The position numbers and the translations under genes were made by a program. This document shows, in pieces, positions 51,480 through 61,383 of a stretch of 64,000 nucleotides of DNA; the stretch's first letter is position 1, and each line of letters begins with the position of its first letter. The notes under the pieces were generated by a model. It saw nothing but the letters and a program-made list of their open reading frames with translations, did no database searches and was not told the origin of the DNA. Source of the DNA: Hanleya hanleyi (lineage: Eukaryota > Mollusca > Polyplacophora > Lepidopleurida > Hanleyidae); assembly GCA_036873755.1 (NCBI GenBank), contig JAVTVY010039311.1:62001-126000 (forward strand), in the 5' to 3' direction.

Positions 51480-53042
51480 TATCTGGCAGTGAGCGATGGC
51501 AGCTCTAGACGCCTTCTGGATCTCAAGCAAGCCCACTCCATAGTTCTAGTACGCGTCCAGCTGTGACCGATTATGACGTTCAATTGAGGATATGGCAGTG
51601 GACTTTGCAGCAGCTCTAGATGCCTCCTGGAGCGTAAGCGAACTCCATCCATAAGTTCCAGTACGATTCCAACTAGGGCTCACTACGGTGCACATGAATG
51701 AAATACAAGCGTCTAGTCCATCCGCTTTGAAATAATCTGTTTTTGAAAGCGTCTGCATAAAGTCGTATTCATAAGAGAACAGATATAGGCAGGCAAATGG
51801 GGTGCACAATTAATACCCATTGGAATACCTATATGCTGTTGATATATTCTGTTGCCAAATTTCACATAGATATTATTAATGAGAAATTCGATCAACTCTA
51901 CAAACTCATGACATTGAATGATGGCAGCTCTAAAGACACCTTCTGGATCCTGTAAGCAAGCCCACTCCATAGTTCTAGTACGCGTCCAGTTGCTGACCGA
52001 TTATGACGTTCAATTGAGATTCCATGGCAGTGGACTTTGCGGCTCAGCTCTGGGCCTGCAGGCGTAAGCGAACTCCATCACAAGTTCAGAGCTGATTCAA
52101 CTGAAGGGCTGCACGGTACGCAGATGAAATACGGCTAATCTGATCATCTGGCACAAAATAATCTGTTTTTGAAAGCGTCTGCATAAAGTCGTATTCATAA
52201 GAGAACAGATATAGGCAGGCAAATGGGGTGCACAATTAATACCCATTGGAATACCTATATGCTGTTGATATATTCTGTTGCCAAATTTCACATAGATATT
52301 ATTAATGAGAAATTCGATCAACTCTACAAACTCATGACATTGAATGATGGCAGCTCTAGACGCCTTCTGGATCTCAAGCAAGCCCACTCCATAGTTCTAG
52401 TACGCGTCCAGCTGTGACCGATTATGACGTTCAATTGAGGATATGGCAGTGGACTTTGCAGCAGCTCTAGATGCCTCCTGGAGCGTAAGCGAACTCCATC
52501 CATAAGTTCCAGTACGATTCCAACTAGGGCACACTACGGTGCACATGAATGAAATACAAGCGTCTAGTCCATCCGCTTTGAAATAATCTGTTTTTGAAAG
52601 CGTCTGCATAAAGTCGTATTCATAAGAGAACAGATATAGGCAGGCAAATGGGGTGCACAATTAATACCCATTGGAATACCTATATGCTGTTGATATATTC
52701 TGTTGCCAAATTTCACATAGATATTATTAATGAGAAATTCGATCAACTCTACAAACTCATGACATTGAATGATGGCAGCTTTACAAGCCCCCAGGACCCG
52801 AAGCAGGCTCCGTCTATGCTTTTAGTGCGATTCCAACTGGGACTGACTTTGACGTTAAAATGGTATCTGTCAACGGATGATGGCAGCTCAACACGCCATC
52901 TGGCTCTCAAGCAGCCTTATCCCGAATTTCAGTACGATTCTCACTCGGACTAACTATGGTGTCCATGGACATCTGCTAATGGGCAATGACAGCTCGAGTC
53001 GCCCTCTTGTTCTCAAGCAGGCTTCATTCTACTATCGGAAGC
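51480..53042. repeat. Composite satellite: 107-bp units plus captured deleted Penelope
   Basis: The basic unit (GATGGCAGCTCTAGACGCC, CTCAAGCAAGCCCACTCCAT, AGTACG.(TT)CCA) is about 107 bp. A roughly 200-bp antisense Penelope fragment, in which the 3' end CAAGCGTCTAGTCCATCC is joined straight to the RT segment (AATCTGTTTTTGAAAGCGTC to CAACTCTACAAACTCATGAC), recurs three times, about 421-427 bp apart. The same deletion point in all three shows one event followed by tandem amplification. The middle copy (51930-52160) has many small insertions. Confidence 0.85.
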
Positions 53043-54170
53043 CACGAAGCATTCTTTAGCTCTACCACATACAAGAGATATCATTCATGGGATGTTTCTT
53101 TGTTTATAGAGTTACTTGAATTTCTCTAAAAATATATATGTGAAATTTGGCAACACAATATATCAACAGCATATAGGTATTTCAATGGGTATTAATTGTG
53201 CACCCCTATTGGCTGACCTATATCTGTTCTCTTATGAATATGACTATATGCAGGCGCTTTCAAAAACCGATCCATTCAAAGCCCGTTCCTTCTCATTCAC
53301 CAAATGCTATATAGACGATCTTCTCGCTGTGGATAATCGCTATATAAATGACGCAGTGAAGGATATATATCCACCTTCACTGGATTTGAAGGAAACTACA
53401 GATAACCCTACAGGCACATCATATTTAGACCTATATCTCTATAAAATGAAGCGGGCTTTCTCTCTCGTCGACTGTATGACAAAAGAGATGATTACAATTT
53501 CGACATCGTAAATTATCCCTTTCTGGACAGTAATTCTGGACAGTAATATTCCAGTGGGGCCTGCATATATCGTATACATATCACGCCTAGTAGCATTTGC
53601 TAGATCCTGTGTTAAATGTGACGATTTTAATCAACGTCACAAAACATTGTTGCAGAAACTTATAAAACAAGGCTACACCACCAAGCGCCTCCACTCAAAG
53701 TTTCTCAAATTTGGCAATACATATCGCATGCTGATAGCAAAATACGAGCGTAGCGTGCAATATCTATGGCGTTACGTTTCGTAACTCGTGTCTAATTCCG
53801 CTTAACCCGCGGCTAGGGTCCGTATGAACCCATGTACTTCAAGATCCTCATGGTACTCATATGAACAGTCACAATCAAAGCGTGATTGAGATACATCATT
53901 CTTTAGATGACGACATTAGAACGAATATTATGGATCAAGAATACTGATCAGCGACGATATTTTTGGAAAATCATGATGTCTTGTCGGCATCATTGAAAAC
54001 TGTTGACCGCTTCTCTTTTGCAGGAAACAAGCATATGTTTATGTATACTATGACTGTCTTTTTGAATTTGGTGCTAATACTGTTATATGGAATATGGAAT
54101 AGGTCTTAGGATTATGGACGCGAATATTCTCTAATGGGCGGCGGCTGAATTATGAATGAAAGACCAGACG
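53043..54170 (+). mobile_element. Penelope-like retroelement, 5'-truncated, RT palm present
   Basis: The frame at 53116-53511 holds IYVKFGNTIYQQHIGISMGI-NCAPLLADLYLFSYEYDYM and KCYIDDLLAVDNRYINDAVK (catalytic YIDD), TSYLDLYLYKM. A short break follows; then GPAYIVYISRLVAFARSCVK, HKTLLQKLIKQG and TYRMLIAKYERSVQ up to a stop at 53784. A 3' region of about 390 bp ends with GACCAGACGCTTG. It is inserted in the 107-bp satellite, which resumes at 54180. No GIY-YIG domain was recognised. Confidence 0.85.
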
Positions 54171-54179
54171 CTTGTAATT

Positions 54180-54300
54180 CATTCCTAGTTCCAGTAGGAT
54201 TCACACTTGGACTAACTATGAATATCTGATTGTGAACAATGAAAGCTAGAGTCGCCCTCTTGTTCTCAAACAGGCTCCATTCCGAGTTTCGGTACCGGTA
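54180..54300. repeat. 107-bp satellite remnant after the Penelope insertion
   Basis: TTCCAGTAGGATTCACACTT, GGACTAACTATG, GAGTCGCCCTCTTGTTCTCA, AGGCTCCATTCCGAGTTTCG: the same unit as at 52760-53040. Confidence 0.75.
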
Positions 54301-55798
54301 GGCATTTTAGTCATTTTAGTTTTTTCATTTCTCTCACTAGCTCACCAGATTACGAAACCTGCCGTTTCAGGTATCCCATAACTATTTAGTGGTGCTGTAC
54401 AAAACCATCAATATATCAAAACCGATGCCAAATCCCGTTAAATCACCCCTCCCCCATCCCTAAAAAAAAAGAAGAAGAAAAAAAGAAGTCTTATATGAAT
54501 TAGTTGAGACTTTAAATGTTACCATAAAAGAGTCTCCTCAATAACAGATTTCACAGAAGCGTCAACCTGAAAACACTGTAGCTTTGGTCTGTTTACAGTC
54601 TTGCCACTCAAATATCGCATAAAACATCCAGATATATGGCGCCAAAAGTGCTGGTAAGGGTTGTGACAGATCATGGAGTATCAACTATATGTCCTTCGGT
54701 CTTCAAACGACTTCCACTTCACACCTGATGTGGTTCATGTCGGAATTACTGGTTCCATCATAATTTCTTTCTGGAATGAGAGAATGAGAACGGAAAAATT
54801 CAGTCTCCATCTACACTGTAACTTGCATGTTCAGGACTTTTCTAAACGCACATTAAGAGTTTTTCGTTTTTAACGCATGTGTAGGCTCATACATGTCGAA
54901 GTGTTGAACAAATTTCTGAATACATCAGCGTTAATCTGTTCAGGTTTCTGAACGCACACGGGTTTAAATCTCATGCGCTTATCATTTCAAAAGGTAAAAT
55001 GCAATCTCCATGGGATTGAAATTCTTGCTAATTTATATAAAAAGTTTATTCAATCCAATTTCACATGAAAAATATAATCTTTGGTGCACTGGATATATGT
55101 ATTGAAATTGTTTAATGAAAACGCATAAATATTTTTGGATATGATTAAATGTGTTACCATGGCATACAACATAGGAATATATAAGATGAGAAAACGGTTG
55201 TTTGTACAAAGAGAATGAACCTGGTGACCCCATTTTTAAATTTATATTTAGATGAAACAGAGCGATTTGCATGTCATCTGAAATTTAATTAAAAAACTAT
55301 GCTCAGATTTTTTTTAAAATCTAATTTTGTGGTTATTTTTCTGTATTTCTCTGTCATTTCTGCACCTTAGACAAGGAGTATCCCATGTAGATGTGCATCG
55401 ATACCATAAGATGATATGGTGTCCCCGGATTTTTATTTAAATTTTACTGCTATGTTTAACAGTGCTAATTTATATAAAAAGTTTCAATAAAAGTCTATGT
55501 TGAAAAGAGAGGTGTCTGCCGCCACCTTAAAAAATGCATTCACTTGGCATCAGATTGTATATACCTCCTCGATCAGAACCCCCCCCCCCGACAGTTTATA
55601 TGAGAGGTTACAAACTCTGTTAGAATAATAGTAATGGCTCAGTTGCACATTATTGTGAGAGCAAAGAAGGTTTTGTCTGTTCACAGACTAATGACTTCAA
55701 CTGATCAGCTACTGCGTTGACTGTTTTCACTTTCCCCTATATTTTGACGCCCGAGACTATCTTAAACTGGTGATAGCTGGCATAATTGTATACATATG
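54301..55798. other. No gene seen; expected place of 3' SLC5 exon not resolved
   Basis: AT-rich. The last coding exon(s) of the SLC5 gene should lie at or left of here on the minus strand but none could be identified. Confidence 0.4.
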
Positions 55799-56099
55799 TA
55801 CTCTCTTAAAAAAGTTGAGTGTAATTTCACTCAAGTAAGAGTGGAAGTTGATCCCACTCAATACTTGAATGAGATTTTCACTCAACTTGAGTTACTTTTC
55901 ACTGAACTTAAGTTAAATGCACTCAACTTGAGTGACATTCACTCAAGCATAACAGTGGAAATTGATCCCACTCAGGTTGAGTGAACTTGAGTGGTTTTAA
56001 CTCAAGTTGAGTGAAACGTTACTCACGTTGAGTGAAAAGTAACTCAAGTTTGAGTGAACAGGTACATTTCACTCGAACTTCAGTTTTTTTTAGAGAGTA
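55799..56099. mobile_element. Foldback MITE, second copy (CACTCAAGTTGAGTG type)
   Basis: TACTCTCTTAAAAAAGTTGA at the left and TTTTTTTTAGAGAGTA at the right; interior of ACTCAAGTTGAGT palindromes in inverse order to the copy at 4415-4724 (GGAAGTTGATCCCACTCAAT near the left end here, GGGATCAACTTCCACTC near the right end there). TA at both edges. Confidence 0.8.
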
Positions 56100-56520
56100 G
56101 GCCTACTATATTTCCACAACATTCAAGCATACTATCACTTTCTTTGAATACTGGAAAAATATAGTGCACATTTATAAAATTATGACAGCTATCACCAGTT
56201 CAAAATAATCTTCAGGGTTAAAAGATAGGGGAAAGTGAAATTATACAACCCAGTATCTGATCAGCTGAACTGGTCCTTGAACAGACAAGCTCTTCTTTGT
56301 TCTCTCAATAATGTGCAACAGAGCCTTTGTTTCTTTACCACCATATTACACGGGACATGCCATTCAACTTATGTTAAGGGATGATACAAAATCTCATAGA
56401 ATGGCGTGATAGAGCAAGGGACGTACATAAGACCACTATTGCGGAATCGAAGCATGCATGGGCTAGAAACTTAAATTGTCAAGGATACGAGAAGAAATGT
56501 GTGATAAGTTTTCAACTCAC

Positions 56521-56645
56521 CTCTTCTGCAGATGCCAATTCCGAGCTATCGGTTGGGATCTTAGACAAGTCAGCTTTGTCATAGTAAAACCCACGTACAA
56601 TGTGAGAAACACAGATAGGGTCCACGTCATTGGCTTTTGATGGAC
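56521..56645 (-). CDS. SLC5 exon: cytoplasmic C-terminal region
   Basis: Acceptor TCGACCAG, donor GTGAGT, 2 bases + 41 codons. It reads GPSKANDVDPICVSHIVRGF, YYDKADLSKIP and ends ASAEE. It follows LVSLITG, as the hydrophilic tail of SLC5A6/8/12 does. At least one more exon is needed for a stop codon. Confidence 0.85.
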
Positions 56646-59600
56646 CTGGTCGAAAAACAATAGCAGGCGTTAGGTCCGAGGTTCAATGCCACAGGATGAC
56701 GTCATAGTTCGTTGAATATGGCGTTTTAAATGCGGGGGATTATAAACATTACAAAGAAATGGTGGTCATTTGGTAGATATGCAAGTTATAAAACAGAAAA
56801 TTAATACGGAGCCAACCGTTGTTTTTCCCCCAAGCTCCAAATTAGATGACAAACTTTAGTTCAGTATTTTCCTTCAGCAGCTATGTTAATTGAATATCAT
56901 CCGTGTACATAATTATGTTATTATGTCTTCAGTTTAATACAAATATCACGGTTAAGATTCAAACATCACTGTAAGGATTCAAAGATCATTGTAAAGAACG
57001 TACCCGTAATCAGGCTGACTAGAAGACCGACAACGAGTGTAGCAAGAAAACCTATCAGGGTGTACCAGAAGTATGAGATGGCATACAATGAAGACAAACC
57101 GGATCTGAAAACAAAAATGAGAACTACAGAGTGACAGTTTGTGGAATGATATAAATACAACAAATTTGAAAAGAATTCGTTGAGTTGTTCTAATTTTATT
57201 GCCTGCAAACGAAACGAAATTCAAGTTGACCCCCAGGTGGCGTCACCTACCTGTATGGGCATACTTAGATGACACACCATGCTAAATCTTGTGGCAGGAT
57301 AACCACTAAATTTGTAAAGAATCTGTTAATTCATTCTAATATTATTGTGCGGAACAAAATTCCAATTTGGCCTCCATGTAACACCATCAATGAATCTGTG
57401 TGGAGGAAATGTAATCCCAAGTGGCATCTTGTGGTAAGGCATATACATATAAAATTTTAAAAGAATCCGTCAAGTCACTCTAATTTTATTGTCTGGAAAC
57501 AAAATGTGATGCTTGCCCCAGGTGGCGCCACCTTTAGGAATATGTGGTCGGGAAACAGGATATCCACATACCAAATTTGGGAAGAAAATATGTTAAGTGG
57601 GGAGGGGTGGCCGGGTGGGGGAGGTAATAACGAGAAGGTCGAACTTAAATATTCACATCCCAGTCAGTGAGTTCAAAGTGTGCACGGCTACATGTCTTTG
57701 TGAAAGATGTGAAATGTATTCATCCAATGATCCGCTAATTTCCTTATATGGTCATGAATGGGTGAGTATTAATGAGCCGTGGCTAGGAACCACTCACCGT
57801 ATGTACTATAGATGCAAATGAGAATATACAAATTAGTGTAGAAGTCATATATTGACCTAATGATGATTCCCAAAAGTGAGCGACTTCACAATACGTTGAA
57901 ATGGAAAATTTGCATATTAGGTAAATTGTAGAAAAACAAGTTCCCGGTTTGGGTCACAGAAATCGCTATGTGCATGTCCTCCCCTAGACCGAAGCAATAT
58001 ACACAACAAATCAAAGTTCACTGACATAACCACTCAAAAGTTATCCAGTAGACAATATGTTCAAATGGAATATAGTGCACCTTGCGTAAATGATGAAGGT
58101 AAAGAGTAGGTAAAACTTGGGTGACGCCAAATTGTAATCAGGTGTTGCAGTGACCACTATGCATCTACATTTTCAGCTTGATCGGCTTAACAGTTCTCGA
58201 GATATTTTCCGGAGAAGAGCAAATATTAACGCCCGTCGCCCAGTATAGAGATACATGATGACGACAAAGTCCCGCAGCCGAGGGATAAAAATAAGTCAAT
58301 GTTTTTGCATACGCTTTTACCTTGTTTACCTTGTGTCACATCGTCAGTCTAGATAATGTGGCTGTCGGGGAAGGAAGCGTGGCTCACATAATCCCCCATA
58401 CAATTTCTCAGGACGGCTGGCGAGAGTTTGGTTTTGAATGCAAGCACCGTGTTAGCGGAAACTGCTGTAGCTGGTAGACGATTCCAAGCATCTATGATGC
58501 GCACGAAAAAGAAGAATTTTCGGTTGTTGAGGTGCACTGTCGGTTTCTCTAGTTTGAGGACGTGACCCCTAATTCTCGACTCCTGGGATAGTTTGAATAG
58601 ACGGTGGCCTGTAATGTCCATATCCTTTAATATTTTAAATGTTTCAATGAGGTCACTGCCCAGCCTGCGAGTTTCGAAGGTTGTAAGTCCAAGAGATCTT
58701 AACCTAGCTTCGTGTGGAAGGTCCCTCATACCAGGAATCATCCTCGTCATGCGACGTTGTACTTTCTCTAACATTTGGATGTCTTTTTTGTGGTAAGGGT
58801 CTTAGGCTGGACTGCAGTAGTCCAGGTGAGGCCGGACAATAGACTTATACAACGGTAGGATTGTCACCTTACATTTGTATGTAATATTTCTGGATATAAT
58901 GCCGAGTATTTGGTTAGCTCGTTTTGAGGCTTCTGGAACATGGCTGGCAGGTTTTAAGGTTTTATTAATGATGACACTCAGATCTTTCTCCTCATCGACA
59001 ACAGTCAACTGGTGGTCCCCCATAGTATAGCCGGTATTACGATTATTGTATCCCATGTGTATGACCTTGCACTTGTCCAGACTAAAAAGCATTAACCAGT
59101 CCATAGACCACTGCAGAAGTGTGTTGAGAGATGCTTGTAGAGTTCTGACATCTTCTTCGCTGGATGTGACATTGAAGCACTTCGCATCATCAGCAAACCT
59201 GAGGGTATGTGACTGCATGTATTTGTTCGGAGCATGTGGGTAGACATCAATTCGAATATACATGTACCTCGATCACGCAACTGTTTATTGGAATACACTG
59301 TACCCTGGATATAATAAACATATTATAAATAGAGTAATAAGACAACGTGATAGTTGAAAGTTTATAGGTCTCACCCCTGATAAGGCGTGTCTGTCCAGAT
59401 GACGTCATCGTGGCTAGATGACGTGCTGTTATAGTCGCTGGACACCGATGACGTCATGTTATACGACGAACCATTCAGAAAACATTGGTCAGACGGCGCG
59501 GGTGGTAACCATGGTGTCGTGTGAGTTGTTGCGCCAACTGAAATCCAGAACGTGAGGCCGATACCAACTACAGGTCCAACTAAAGCTCCCTTGGAAAATA

Positions 59601-61352
59601 ATAGAAAAAGTTCGCATGAAAGAATGTTTGCGTGACACTGGTAACGCTAAAGTCTTCTTTATTGGTTCTTTGTTTTAACTCTCCGTGTTCAGCAGGTGGA
59701 ACAAAAATAAAGAAGCTGAATTTAGTTTTTTGTTTTGTTTTTGGTTTCACCTGAAGAAATGAGCTGTTCTGTACTAAGGTTCATCTGAAGAACCAAGCTT
59801 TCTGAGATTGTAGACGAATGACCCGACATGAAGTACACACGCAATTTCTCCCACTCTTCTTCGGACCGGAGAGATGTGTTCTCCGGGCCGGTCCGCTCCC
59901 GTTAGACGCCCGACGTTTTAACCGCACACTCCGGACCGGAGTCAGCGGACAGCAAACGAGCGGAGAACATTGGTAAAGGTCCGTCCGTTCTCCCATGGTT
60001 TTGTCCGTAACGGTCCACAAAAATCCGTCTCCGCTCTGGTTCATTGCATTTTCCCGTTCATTCTCCATACAACTCCGATCCGCTCTGTGGGGAGATTGCG
60101 TGTGTAGGCAGTTGTCATCCAATTTTCTTTTATATGATGATGTTAGCACAAAACAATCAAGCAGACATAACATTACGATTAGGATAAAAGTCAGTTTAGA
60201 CCAAGAATACGTATTTTGATAACTTCTCTGCAGTTCAATTTCCTCGGCTAAAATCCAAGTTGAGAAAAGATATCAATCCTTACGATCCAATTGGCCGACG
60301 TGAAGAAAGCTCCAAGGATGAAAAGGGCACAAAAAGGTCCTCCCACAGACCCCATAAAAGAGTCCGCTATCTGAAAGAAATATTTTTAACACCTGTGTTC
60401 ATACAATTGAATCATATACTATAGTCTGTCCATTTTAGTTAGTCGTCTACTTTGGAGCTTGTCAATAATCAGCAGTTAAATCTGCATAAATTTTCTTTTT
60501 TTGCATCGTGTAGAACAAACAGAACTCTACAAAATGGCTCCGTGAATATCGATAATATATCTCTCTTGAAATAACTTTGTAAAACTCGCTCCATATAAAA
60601 CTCCAGTACAGTTGTTTCATGTACCGGGACTCCATTAAATAGGGAGACGTCATAACGTATACGTGTTGTCCAGCACAAAGGTCAACAATGCCGTGTACGG
60701 TCATAGAGGTGTGTGCGGTTTATCATACGGCAATTTCACTGGGCATGGGATATAAGCGACACTCCCACGGACCGCCTGCTATTACTGTATTCGGCATCAA
60801 TGACCTTTGTCCCAATGATCATGAATACATTATGACGTCTCCCTATGTAATTGAGGCCCGGTACATGAAACAACTGTACTGGAGTTTTATACAGAGAGAA
60901 TTAAAAAGTTAGTTCAAGCGTGATATATTATCGATATCACAGAGAAATGTTCAGTTTGTTATACACGCTGCAAAAAAGAAAATTGTTGCAGGGTTAATTA
61001 TTTGATTTTTAAAAAGCTCCAAAGTAGACGACTAATTAAAATGGACAGACTTTAAGTATGATGACCAAATGGCTCTATCGCTTCATCAATCCAGCGTTTT
61101 GCGCCATCGCTCCATCAAATTACTCCATTGTTCCATCGCTCCGTCGCAATGCTACATAACCGCGTCGCTCCATATCTTCACCGTCATAACTCACTTATGA
61201 TTTGTGAGCCATATAGAGCAACTATCTGTAGAAATTCTACCAAGGTTAGGGGACTTAATTTTGCAAACCTGAAATTACCAATCTACTTTGCTGGAAGAAT
61301 ATTGGTGTTTTCATTAGAAGACTTGAACATTTCATTATATATACCTATAAAC

Positions 61353-61383
<31 letters not shown>

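Noticed and set aside
54673..54873. 66-codon plus frame next to the SLC5 3' end
   Set aside because: Wrong strand for the transporter, no splice context and no motif.
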